A stretch of 64,000 nt of DNA, taken from Bryobacterales bacterium. Lineage in GTDB: Bacteria > Acidobacteriota > Terriglobia > Bryobacterales > Bryobacteraceae. The notes beneath the pieces are model-generated. The model saw only the letters and a list, made by a program, of their open reading frames with translations, was not told the DNA's origin and searched no databases. The DNA lies in NCBI GenBank assembly GCA_019261985.1, contig JAFAQY010000091.1, positions 45,079 to 109,078 on the forward strand. Direction: 5' to 3'. A program made the translations under genes and the position numbers. Position 1 is the first letter of the stretch; each line of letters opens with the position of its first letter. This document shows positions 43,943-52,686 of the stretch, piece after piece.

Positions 43943-46900
43943 ATGAATGGGTGCGGGGATTTTTCGTTTCCGTTAACGACGGTGCAGCGGGGCCTATGGT
44001 TTAGCCAGAAAGTTAGGCCAAGTGCGATGATGAATATCGCCGAAGCTGTGGAGATTTACGGGGAAATTAAGCCACAAATTTTCCAGGAAGCACTGCGGCA
44101 GGTAGCTGCCGAGGCGGAGCAGTTGCGAGTCCGCGTGGTCGAGCAGGATGGCAAGCCGCGGCAGATCCTGCGGCCGGTTTACGAAGGCGATTTTCCGTAC
44201 ATCGACATGAGCCGCCAAGCCGATCCGGGAGCGGCAGTCGAAGCGTGGATGTCAGACGAGTTACGGCGGCCGGTCGATCTCGCCCATGACCCGTTGTGGG
44301 TTTCCGCGCTGTTAAAGGCCGCTGACGGCCGGTATTTCTGGTATCACCGTGCCCATCACATCGTGTGCGATGGATACGGCGGCGGCTTGATCGCGAGGCG
44401 CCTTGGAGATATATATTCAGCTTACGTTCAGGGCCGCGAGCCGCAGCGAAACCAGTTCACTACGGTCGCTGCAGTCGTCGAAGCCGAAGCCGGCTATCGC
44501 GCGTCGCGCCGGTTTGACCGTGACCGGCAATATTGGCGCGATCAATTGGCGCAAATGCCGGAAGCGGTGACGCTTGCGCGACCCCGCCGCCGGCATAACC
44601 TGAGCGGTAATGTGCTGCGCAGCACCGGTCAACTTTCCGCGGACACTGCCGGCCGGCTTGCCGAACTTGCGAAGGGCGCCGGAATCAGTGTTCCGCAAAT
44701 CCTGATCAGCCTGATTGCCGCCTACTATCACCGGGCTTCAACGGCCAACGAACTGGTGTTCGCAATGCCGGTGTCCGGACGATTCGGTGTGCTCCGGGAC
44801 GCGGTTTCCGTCTGCGCCAACATCGCTCCCATCCGCCTTCGCTTGACGAATGAGATGACGGCGCCGGAGTTGTTCGCCGAAGTCTCGCGACTGGCCGGGC
44901 AGGCGCTTCGACATCAACAATACCGTTACGAAGATTTGCGCCGCGACTTGGGGCTGGTCGGCCATGATCAGAACATCGCGTGGCTCGGGATAAATATCGA
45001 ACCATTCGACTACCGGCTCAACTTCGCTGGCGCTCGCACGATTTTGCACAATCTCTCGAACAGTTCGATTGACGACTTGGTAGCGTTTGTTCTCGGCCAT
45101 GGAACGGAGGCCGGCCTGCGTATCGTGCTCGACGCCAATCCATCGCTCTACAACCCAGCGGAACTCGATGAGCACCTCCGCAGGTTGATGCGACTCATCG
45201 AGCAAGTACTTGGCGATCCTGAAACACCGCTGGGAGAAATCGACATTCTCGGCGGCGAAGAGCGTCATCGGCTGGTGACTCTATGGAACAATACTTCATC
45301 CGAAGTGGAGAACGCGAGTCTCCCCGCGATCGTCGGCGAATGGGCTGCGCGGACTCCGGATGCCCCGGCTATCGTATTCGAAAACACTGCGTTCAGCTAT
45401 CGCGAACTGCACGACCGAAGTGTTTGCCAGGCGCACAAACTGATCGCCAGCGGCGTAAAACCCGGCGACATCGTCGCGGTGGCCCTGCCGCGGAGCGAGC
45501 AATTGCTGGTTGTACTGCTGGCGATCATGCGTACCGGCGCGGCATATTTGCCGCTTGATCTGGACGGCCCGATGGAGCGCACGGCGCTGGTCTTGCAGGA
45601 CGCCTCGCCGGCGGTCCTGATCGCCGAGCCCGAGATGCATACGTACTTCGCTCGTGAGGGTCTTACCGTGCTTGAGCCCGAGCACCCCGGTTTGCCTGTC
45701 AGCGACAACATAGACCGGAGTACGCCGGAAGGCATCGTCTATCTGCTGTACACGTCCGGATCGACCGGACGCCCGAAGGGCGTGGAGATTTCACATCGCA
45801 ACCTGAGCAATTTTCTCCAGGGGATGCAGCGTCAATTGAGGCCCTCGGCGACCGATCGCTATGTGGCGTTGACCAATTTAATTTTCGATATCGCCGGGCT
45901 GGAGTTGTACTTGCCCTTGACCGTTGGAGCATGCGTCGTAATGGCCGGCAGTGGAGCCACGCGTAATCCGGCGGCGCTGGCGCAACAGATCCGCCAGAGC
46001 CGCGCGACACACATTCAGGCTACACCGTCGATGTGGCGCATCCTGTTGGTCAGCCCCGAAACGAAGCTCGACGACGTGCATGCGCTGGTGGGAGGCGAGG
46101 TGTTGACGGCCGAGTTGGCCGCGCGACTGAAGCGCATGGCGGCGCGTGTAACCCAGTTCTATGGTCCGACCGAGACGACGATCTGGTCCACAGCCTTCGA
46201 GTTGGGCGACATCGGCGCGGATCCGCCTCCGATCGGCCGTCCGATTCTGAACACGCAGGTCTATGTACTCGACGAAAATCGCCGGCCAGTTCCGACCGGC
46301 GCGACGGGTGAGCTCTATATCGGCGGCGCAGGCGTGGCCAGGGGTTATTTGAACCAGCCGAAACTCACGGCGGAACGCTTCCTGGCAAATCCATTCGCCG
46401 AAGGCCGCATGTATCGCACGGGCGACCTGGTGCGATGGACGGACGATGGCCTGCTCGAATTCATCGGTCGCGCGGACAACCAGGTAAAGGTCAACGGTCA
46501 TCGCGTGGAACTCGGCGAAATCGAGAGCCTTTTGCTGCGGCATGAGAATGTTGCCGAAGCTGCGGTGGTGGCGCATAGCAATGGTGACGCCGCCGTGTCA
46601 CTGGCCGCCTACCTGGTCGCGCGGACCGGTACGGCGATCGATATCGATTCGGTTCGCGGATCTCTCGCGAGGCGCCTGCCTGGGTCCGTGATGCCTGCCA
46701 GCTTCACGGTGCTCGATGCGATGCCGCTGACGCCGAATGCCAAGTTGGATCGTAAGGCCTTGCCCATCCCGGAGCGCGCCAGCCGTAACACCCATGCCGA
46801 ACCGGCGACGGCCGTCGAAAAGAAGCTGGCCGCGTTGTGGCGGCAGATTCTGAAAACCGATCGCGTGGGATTGCACGATGACTTTTTCGAATTGGGCGGC

Positions 46901-47875
46901 GATTCTCTGAAGGCCGCCGAACTGGCAGCTTGCTTTCCCGAATGGTTCGAAATGGAGCTGCCGCTGGGCAGCCTGTTCGAAGCTCCCACAGTTTCAGTTC
47001 TGGCGGCTTTGATCGAGCGCAGTGGAGGCGAGTTCAAAGATCCGCTTGGTGTCGTGCTGCCGTTGCGAAAAGCCGGCACGCAGCGGCCGCTGTTCTGTAT
47101 TCATCCGGTGACCGGAATCAGCATGGGGTTTGCCGGTCTGCTGCGGCATCTGGATCCTGAGATTCCAGTTTACGGTTTGCAGTCGCGCGGTCTATGTGAC
47201 GGCGCCACCCTGCCGGGCAGTATAGAGGAGATCGCGGAAGATTATCTGGCGGAGATCCGCTGGATCCAGCCGGAGGGGCCGTACCGGCTCTTTGGGCGCT
47301 CAATGGGTGGCCTGATCGGCCACGCGATCGCGGGCGCGATGCAGTCCCACGGCTTGGATGTGGAGTTGCTAGCGATGGTCGACACGTATCTTTTCGCGTC
47401 CGGGCGTCGCTTGCGCACGGAGCCCGACGAGGTGATTGCGGCGCTGCGCTTTCTGAACATCTATCTCACGCGCGAGAATACGCCGCAAACATTGCTCGAA
47501 TTAAACCGGTTTTTGTTGCAGCCCGAAACTGCCGCGGCGATTCCACACGCTCAGGGCATCGTCAAACTGGCCGGGGAAATTGGGATCAACCGGCTTTCTG
47601 GCGTAATGCACAACAATCTGCAGCTCGCTCGCGAGTATGCGCCGGGCAGGGTAGACGTCAATTTGCTTTATTTCCACGCGACCGAAATGACGGGCGATCT
47701 GGACGGTATTATCGATCGCAGCCCATCCGCATGGAGGCCGTTCGTCGGCGGGATCGAGACACATGAGCTGGCCTGCCATCACGAGGCCGTAATGGATCCG
47801 GTTCCGGCGCGGGAAATCGCCGGAAGACTGCAGCAGCGCCTCTTCGGGATGGAACAGGAAGCGGTCGCATCCTGA
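43943..47875 (+). CDS. Single-module NRPS: condensation-adenylation-PCP-thioesterase
   Basis: A 1310-residue synthetase. The C domain (about 1-430) has the active-site motif HHIVCDG with catalytic His139. The A domain (about 455-955) shows LLYTSGSTGRPKG (about 601-613), YGPTETTIWS, YRTGDLVRW, GRADNQVKVNGHRVELGEIE and NAKLDRKAL. The PCP follows with DDFFELGGDSLKAAE, Ser988 carrying phosphopantetheine. The type I thioesterase (about 1065-1300) has nucleophile Ser1120 in GRSMGG. Reading the specificity pocket by alignment to GrsA gives D-I-L-Q-L-G-F-I-W-K, close to known glycine codes. A one-module enzyme with a leading C domain suggests an acyl donor joined to glycine, then release. ATG 43943 follows AAGGAAG; GTG at 43940 is possible. 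Confidence 0.93.
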   Translation: MNGCGDFSFPLTTVQRGLWFSQKVRPSAMMNIAEAVEIYGEIKPQIFQEALRQVAAEAEQLRVRVVEQDGKPRQILRPVYEGDFPYIDMSRQADPGAAVEAWMSDELRRPVDLAHDPLWVSALLKAADGRYFWYHRAHHIVCDGYGGGLIARRLGDIYSAYVQGREPQRNQFTTVAAVVEAEAGYRASRRFDRDRQYWRDQLAQMPEAVTLARPRRRHNLSGNVLRSTGQLSADTAGRLAELAKGAGISVPQILISLIAAYYHRASTANELVFAMPVSGRFGVLRDAVSVCANIAPIRLRLTNEMTAPELFAEVSRLAGQALRHQQYRYEDLRRDLGLVGHDQNIAWLGINIEPFDYRLNFAGARTILHNLSNSSIDDLVAFVLGHGTEAGLRIVLDANPSLYNPAELDEHLRRLMRLIEQVLGDPETPLGEIDILGGEERHRLVTLWNNTSSEVENASLPAIVGEWAARTPDAPAIVFENTAFSYRELHDRSVCQAHKLIASGVKPGDIVAVALPRSEQLLVVLLAIMRTGAAYLPLDLDGPMERTALVLQDASPAVLIAEPEMHTYFAREGLTVLEPEHPGLPVSDNIDRSTPEGIVYLLYTSGSTGRPKGVEISHRNLSNFLQGMQRQLRPSATDRYVALTNLIFDIAGLELYLPLTVGACVVMAGSGATRNPAALAQQIRQSRATHIQATPSMWRILLVSPETKLDDVHALVGGEVLTAELAARLKRMAARVTQFYGPTETTIWSTAFELGDIGADPPPIGRPILNTQVYVLDENRRPVPTGATGELYIGGAGVARGYLNQPKLTAERFLANPFAEGRMYRTGDLVRWTDDGLLEFIGRADNQVKVNGHRVELGEIESLLLRHENVAEAAVVAHSNGDAAVSLAAYLVARTGTAIDIDSVRGSLARRLPGSVMPASFTVLDAMPLTPNAKLDRKALPIPERASRNTHAEPATAVEKKLAALWRQILKTDRVGLHDDFFELGGDSLKAAELAACFPEWFEMELPLGSLFEAPTVSVLAALIERSGGEFKDPLGVVLPLRKAGTQRPLFCIHPVTGISMGFAGLLRHLDPEIPVYGLQSRGLCDGATLPGSIEEIAEDYLAEIRWIQPEGPYRLFGRSMGGLIGHAIAGAMQSHGLDVELLAMVDTYLFASGRRLRTEPDEVIAALRFLNIYLTRENTPQTLLELNRFLLQPETAAAIPHAQGIVKLAGEIGINRLSGVMHNNLQLAREYAPGRVDVNLLYFHATEMTGDLDGIIDRSPSAWRPFVGGIETHELACHHEAVMDPVPAREIAGRLQQRLFGMEQEAVAS

Positions 47876-47885
47876 GGTCGCATCG

Positions 47886-49181
47886 ATGCCGAAACCTGTC
47901 GTAATTTTCACGATCGGAACACAAGGAGATGTTCGGCCCTGTGTAGCTTTGGGCCAGGGTCTGCAGAGCGCCGGGTATCCGGTGCGGATCGCGACGAGCA
48001 CAAATTTTAGCGGTCTCATACGCGGCGCGGGGCTGGAGTTCTATCCGCTGACCGCGGATTTCGAGGCGATGCTCCAGGCCGACCGCTCGATCGCCAACCA
48101 TGGTCTGGATCTGCGCACGATCGCGCGAATCTTTCGCGAGCGCTATACGCTTTGGGCCGCCAATTGGGTGCAGGAGGGTCTGGCGGCGAGCGAGGGAGCC
48201 GGCTTGTTGATCGGCGTCAGTAATAGCATTTTGCTGGCTAAAGCGCTTTCGGAAATGCGCAAGATTCCGTTCGCGATGGCCCGCCTGCAGCCTATGACAT
48301 TATCGGGAATTTTGCCGCCGGTCATGTTTCCGATCGCCCGGCGCAAGGTCCCGCGCATCGTGAGCCGCGCAGCTTTTTATCTGATTTTCAAGATGCTCTG
48401 GAATGTAATGCGTCCGGCGATCAATGACATCGTTCGGCCGCGGCTTGGGTTGCCGCCATACCCATGGTATGGCCCGTACTTCCGTGATCTGCATCGGGCA
48501 AAAGCGATCAACGGTTTTAGCAGGCATGTACTGCCACGGCCGGCGGACTGGCCGGACAATTCCCAAATCAGCGGTTATTGGTTCTTGGATCAGCCTCAGT
48601 GGACTCCGCCGGAATCCTTGCGCGATTTTCTTGCAGCGGGTCCAAAGCCGGTCTATATCGGGTTCGGCAGCATGGTGAGTCCCGATGCCACCGCGTTTAC
48701 GCAGATTGTGCTCGACGGCGTGAAAAAGAGCGGCCGGCGCGCCGTGGTCGCCACAGGCTGGGGCGCGCTCGATGGTGACGATGGTCCACGCGACGAGCAG
48801 ATTTTCTTTCTGCGTCAAGCGCCGCACGACGGGCTGTTTCCGCTCATGGCCGCCGCGGTCCATCACGGCGGCGCGGGGACAATCGCCGCCGCAGCGCGTG
48901 CGGGAATACCTTCGATTATTGTTCCGTTCTTCGGCGATCAGCCGTTCTGGGCGCATTGTCTCAAGCTGCGTGGGGTTGCGCCTCCTGCTTTGGAGCGCAA
49001 AACGCTAAGCCCCGGCGTGCTTGCCTCGGCGCTGAAAGCCGCCGAGCACCCCCAGATGGTCGAGGCGGCCGCGGTGCTGGGCCGCGCAATACGCGCCGAG
49101 AACGGCGTAGAAGAAGCTATCCGCTGGCTGAATGTTTGGAATCTTCTGCCATCGTCCGTAGCGCGTGCGAAGGCGTCATGA
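47886..49181 (+). CDS. MGT/RhlB-type glycosyltransferase (GT1)
   Basis: A 431-residue GT-B enzyme. The acceptor-side N-terminus is KPVVIFTIGTQGDVRPCVALGQGLQSAGYPVRIATS, the standard UGT start. The nucleotide-sugar-binding motif is FPLMAAAVHHGGAGTIAAAARAGIPSIIVPFFGDQPFWA near residues 315-355. This family includes sterol glucosyltransferases and rhamnosyltransferase RhlB. It starts 10 nt after the NRPS stop, with GAGGT before it, and overlaps the next gene by ATGA, so it belongs to the same transcription unit. The likely acceptor is the lipo-amino-acid made by the NRPS. The donor sugar cannot be read from sequence. Confidence 0.9.
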   Translation: MPKPVVIFTIGTQGDVRPCVALGQGLQSAGYPVRIATSTNFSGLIRGAGLEFYPLTADFEAMLQADRSIANHGLDLRTIARIFRERYTLWAANWVQEGLAASEGAGLLIGVSNSILLAKALSEMRKIPFAMARLQPMTLSGILPPVMFPIARRKVPRIVSRAAFYLIFKMLWNVMRPAINDIVRPRLGLPPYPWYGPYFRDLHRAKAINGFSRHVLPRPADWPDNSQISGYWFLDQPQWTPPESLRDFLAAGPKPVYIGFGSMVSPDATAFTQIVLDGVKKSGRRAVVATGWGALDGDDGPRDEQIFFLRQAPHDGLFPLMAAAVHHGGAGTIAAAARAGIPSIIVPFFGDQPFWAHCLKLRGVAPPALERKTLSPGVLASALKAAEHPQMVEAAAVLGRAIRAENGVEEAIRWLNVWNLLPSSVARAKAS

Positions 49182-50446
49182 GAAACTCGCGGCCGCTGCT
49201 ATTGTTCGAGCGAACCATGTATCGCGACGGCCGCGTGCCCTTCACCACGGTCTTCACGGTTCAAGTCGCGGGTGAGCTTAACGAAACACGGCTTCGCCAA
49301 GCGCTCGACCGTGTCCAGGCCAAACATCCGCTGTTGCGCTGCGTAATCGAAGAAGCAGTCGGCGTCCCCCGGTTCGTTCTGCTCGACCGGGCCGCTCCGA
49401 TTCCGCTGCGCGTCGTGACGCGCAACGGTGAAGACGACTGGCAAAGAGAGGCTCGGCGCGAATGGGTGATGCCGTTCGAAGCGAGCCGGCAGCCTCTGGC
49501 GCGCTTCGTCTGGCTGCGCGGCGGCGATTCCAATGAGTTGATGCTGGTAGCCCATCACTGCATCTGTGATGGTTTTTCCGGCATTAATCTTGTGCGAGAG
49601 TGTTTGCTGGCCTGCGACCAGCCGGGAGCGGACCTCAGCTCGTATGACACGCTCGGCGGGATTGAAGATATCGCACCCGCGGCGCTGCTTGCGGACCGGC
49701 GCTTTCTGCGGCGCGCGCGCTGGAAAGCGCGATTGTTCCGGTTGATGCTCTGGCTGAAGCGGAGGCGCAAAAGCGAGCGCATCGCGCCCGATGAAATGTA
49801 TTTCCACCGTTGGAGCGCCGGCGATGCTTCGGCTTTTATGGGGCGCTGCAGGTCGGAAAACGTCACAGTATTGACCGCCGTTAGTGTCGCCTTCATGCAG
49901 GCTTTCCGTGAGGTCCACGGAAGGCTGGGCAAGATTTCCGCGATGGTGAATGCGCGCCGGTTTCTACCACAGCTGCGCGATGACGCGATGTTCGGCCTCG
50001 TTCCATCGCTCGCGCTGCGGACAAAAAAGTTGCCGTCCGATTTCTGGTCTCAGGCGCGGGCTATCAGGGCGGATCTGGCCCGCCGGATTGATCGTTTTGG
50101 CGTCGGCCTTTATGAGACCTTTGCCGCATTCGAGAGCTTGCACGACAAATACGCCTCGTTGATCGACTATTTCGAGAGCGCGCCGGCCGTTCGCGGACTC
50201 ACGATGTCGAACCTGGGAAAACTCGATTTTCCGCAACAATACCGCACATTCCGGCTAACGAAAGTCTATAGTCCGCTGGTGATGGTTTCGCCAACACCCG
50301 CCAATACGGTAGTCCTGTCGAGTTTCGCCGGTGAGATGGAGTTCGCAATTATCTCGGATGAGCAATCGTTACCCCGCGCCGACGCGGTTGCGATCTCGCG
50401 CAGGGCGGCTGAAATCCTCGAAGCCTGCGTAGTAGGGTCGACATGA
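49178..50446 (+). CDS. Stand-alone condensation-fold acyltransferase with HHxxxDG
   Basis: A 422-residue protein of the NRPS condensation/PapA/WES acyltransferase fold. ATG at 49178 overlaps the previous stop as ATGA, while the frame open upstream is antisense-like to the glycosyltransferase and is discarded. It begins RPLLLFERTMYRDG, like PapA/alcohol-acetyltransferase proteins. It keeps the active site VAHHCICDGFSG and the C-terminal lobe SNLGKLDFPQQYRTFRLTKVYSPLVMVSP. No carrier domain is attached, so the acyl donor should be CoA or a carrier-bound chain. A basic stretch (RRARWKARLFRLMLWLKRRRK) may touch the membrane. It probably acylates the sugar or amino-acid product of the cluster. Confidence 0.85.
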   Translation: MRNSRPLLLFERTMYRDGRVPFTTVFTVQVAGELNETRLRQALDRVQAKHPLLRCVIEEAVGVPRFVLLDRAAPIPLRVVTRNGEDDWQREARREWVMPFEASRQPLARFVWLRGGDSNELMLVAHHCICDGFSGINLVRECLLACDQPGADLSSYDTLGGIEDIAPAALLADRRFLRRARWKARLFRLMLWLKRRRKSERIAPDEMYFHRWSAGDASAFMGRCRSENVTVLTAVSVAFMQAFREVHGRLGKISAMVNARRFLPQLRDDAMFGLVPSLALRTKKLPSDFWSQARAIRADLARRIDRFGVGLYETFAAFESLHDKYASLIDYFESAPAVRGLTMSNLGKLDFPQQYRTFRLTKVYSPLVMVSPTPANTVVLSSFAGEMEFAIISDEQSLPRADAVAISRRAAEILEACVVGST

Positions 50447-52659
50447 AAGAATTCGGAATTATTCTTGTGCTCTATCGGCCGACGGCGGAGTTCGTAGCCA
50501 ACATGCTCCGCTTGAGCGGGGCTTGCCCGCACGCCGTGGCGGTCGACAATTCGCCTGACCCGGATGAGCATTTGCACGGCTTACTTCGCCGGCATGGAGT
50601 GCAGGTTATCTTGAACGGCAACCGGGGTGGGCTTGCGGGCGCCTACAATCGCGGCGCGGACGCTTTGCTGGCGCGAGGATGCGAAGCATTCTTTTTGCTG
50701 GATCAGGACTCTGAGATTGAGAGATCCTTCTTCGAAAAGATGCTCGCGGCAGCGAACGAACTTGGACTGGACGAGTTCCTGCTCGGCCCCAAGATCTATG
50801 AGATTAAGCTAGACAAGTTCATGCCGATGCTGGCGCCGGGAAAATATCTCCCGAAGAGCGTGCCCGTCGCAGATAAGACGTCGGGGCTCTTTCCCACCAT
50901 GGGGGTAATTTCTTCCGGGTCGATGATCTCCGCAGCCGCCTACCGCAAGATTGGCCCGTTCCGCGAAGACTACTTTATCGAATACCTGGATGGTGAGTAC
51001 AGTATGCGCGCGCGGCGCGCAGGCGTGCCGATTTATCTGAACGCAGCCGTCACTCTACGTCAGAACTTCGGGGATATCACTCGTCGCGGTAAGCTCTTCA
51101 GCACCAATCACCCCGCCTGGCGCCGCTATTATGTAGCGCGGAACTGTGTGCATTGCTTCAGCACTTATCGTGAATATGTCGGACTGCACTGGCTGAGCAG
51201 CATCTTTGTTCTTCAGCAAGTGATTATGGTCCTGCTTTTCGAAGCGCCGAAGGGGAAGAAGCTGCTGGCGCTCGCGTCCGGCTATGTGGATGGCGTCCGT
51301 GGCCGGCTTGGGACATTCGAGGAACGGCATCCGCGGCTTGCCGCTATTTGCGGCGCCCCGGCAAAGCGCCGCAAGTTATCGCATATCGAACACATTGTCG
51401 AAGGCAACATCGTTTACTTCGTCAGAGTGAACGGCTGCCTCGCTCCGGAGGGGCTCCGGTCGGCGCTAAACCAGGTACAAAAGAAACATCCCGCGCTGCG
51501 CGCCTTGCTGCGAGAGGAGCGAAATGGACTCTGTTACGACTATGACGCTGCCCCGGAGATCCCACTGCGAATCGTCCCACGTGAAACGGATGAGGACTAT
51601 CGATGCGAGTGCGAGCGGGAATTGCGGGGAAATCTCGGGACGGGCGAGCCTCTGTTTCGCGCGACTTGGCTGAGAGGCGAACAAGAACACGATCTGTTGT
51701 TAACTACCTCGCACCGGATCTGCGACGGCGCGAGCATGCTCATCTTAGTACGAGAGATTTTGGAGTGTTTGCGCGAAATCGCCGCGCCAAACCGGTTGAT
51801 TCCATATCAGCCTATTACGCCGCGGGACCTAATCGCGGATTACCGGCCGTCTTCGGTGTGGAAAAGCAAGTTGGCCGCATGGGGTATGAATTGTGTTTTG
51901 CGCCTGCCCGAATCGCGAAAGCCTCTCGAAAATCGGGAACACTTCCTCGAGTGGCGGGCGGATGTGTTTCTGTCGGAACGCCTGAGACAGCGCTCAAAGC
52001 AAGAAGGCGCCTCTGTTCACGCCATGTTTTTAGTGGCATTAGACCGAGCGCTACCGGCGGTCTTTGGCGGGAACACGCCGAAATGGATCGAGAACCCGGT
52101 TGATATCCGTCGTGGCCGGTTTCCCGCATTGAAGGATGACATGATCTTCTTCGGCGGAGGCAACTTCAAGGTAATGACCGGCCGGTCGCCTGATGAGGAG
52201 TTTTGGGACCGCGCGCGGGCCATCCACGAAGAGATACACGCCAAAGTTGAGCAAGAGTTGCGCGAGATTCCTCGACGCCTTCACTTTCTTGAAATGCTCC
52301 GCCCCGTTTCCCGGAGGCAGGTTCAGACCATCGTCCGTTTGGGCGATGTCACAAAAAGGAACGGTAGCTGGAACCGTTTTGCATTTTCGAATTTGGGGAA
52401 GGTGGATTTGATTGAAGGCGATGCTCCGTTCCAGGTGACGGATCTTCGGATCTACATGCATTCAGTCCATGTAAGGGCACTTTGCCTGGTGACTTACACC
52501 TTCAATGGCGAGATGCGGTTCTATTGCATGGGGGATGAGAAATGCATCAGTCCGGAGCAAGCCGAAACATTGCGGCGACGGTTCATGGAAATCCTGGAGA
52601 ATGCCGTGGCTCCGGCGGATACTTACAGGAATCAGATCGAGCACGCCGCCGTGAATTGA
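50443..52659 (+). CDS. GT2 glycosyltransferase fused to condensation-like acyltransferase
   Basis: A 738-residue two-domain protein. Residues 1 to about 300 are a GT2 enzyme like dTDP-rhamnosyltransferases (EFGIILVLYRPTAEF, NGNRGGLAGAYNRGADALL, FFLLDQDSEIERSFFEKM, GSMISAAAYRKIGPFREDYFIEYLDGEYSMRARR). Residues of about 305-738 are a condensation-fold domain beginning KRRKLSHIEHIVEGN. Its site reads TTSHRICDGAS: the first His is Ser, while the second, catalytic His and the Asp-Gly are kept. Its core reads DIRRGRFPALKDDMIFFGGGNFKV. I know of no described protein with this domain pair. It could add a 6-deoxyhexose and then acylate it. Overlaps the previous gene by ATGA. Confidence 0.88.
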   Translation: MKEFGIILVLYRPTAEFVANMLRLSGACPHAVAVDNSPDPDEHLHGLLRRHGVQVILNGNRGGLAGAYNRGADALLARGCEAFFLLDQDSEIERSFFEKMLAAANELGLDEFLLGPKIYEIKLDKFMPMLAPGKYLPKSVPVADKTSGLFPTMGVISSGSMISAAAYRKIGPFREDYFIEYLDGEYSMRARRAGVPIYLNAAVTLRQNFGDITRRGKLFSTNHPAWRRYYVARNCVHCFSTYREYVGLHWLSSIFVLQQVIMVLLFEAPKGKKLLALASGYVDGVRGRLGTFEERHPRLAAICGAPAKRRKLSHIEHIVEGNIVYFVRVNGCLAPEGLRSALNQVQKKHPALRALLREERNGLCYDYDAAPEIPLRIVPRETDEDYRCECERELRGNLGTGEPLFRATWLRGEQEHDLLLTTSHRICDGASMLILVREILECLREIAAPNRLIPYQPITPRDLIADYRPSSVWKSKLAAWGMNCVLRLPESRKPLENREHFLEWRADVFLSERLRQRSKQEGASVHAMFLVALDRALPAVFGGNTPKWIENPVDIRRGRFPALKDDMIFFGGGNFKVMTGRSPDEEFWDRARAIHEEIHAKVEQELREIPRRLHFLEMLRPVSRRQVQTIVRLGDVTKRNGSWNRFAFSNLGKVDLIEGDAPFQVTDLRIYMHSVHVRALCLVTYTFNGEMRFYCMGDEKCISPEQAETLRRRFMEILENAVAPADTYRNQIEHAAVN

Positions 52660-52685
52660 CGCCGTGAACTGACGCCGTGAACTGA
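52647..52685. repeat. Three 13-bp tandem repeats at a gene junction
   Basis: CGCCGTGAATTGA (52647-52659) and twice CGCCGTGAACTGA (52660-52672, 52673-52685). The first unit encodes the last residues and stop codon of the GT2-fusion, and each unit ends in TGA. The start codon of the next gene follows one base later at 52687. There is no purine-rich ribosome-binding site between them. Confidence 0.92.
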
Positions 52686-52686
52686 A

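Noticed and set aside
48956..49177. 74-residue extension of the stand-alone condensation-fold protein
   Set aside because: It overlaps the end of the glycosyltransferase in another phase; the ATGA overlap at 49178 gives the expected start.
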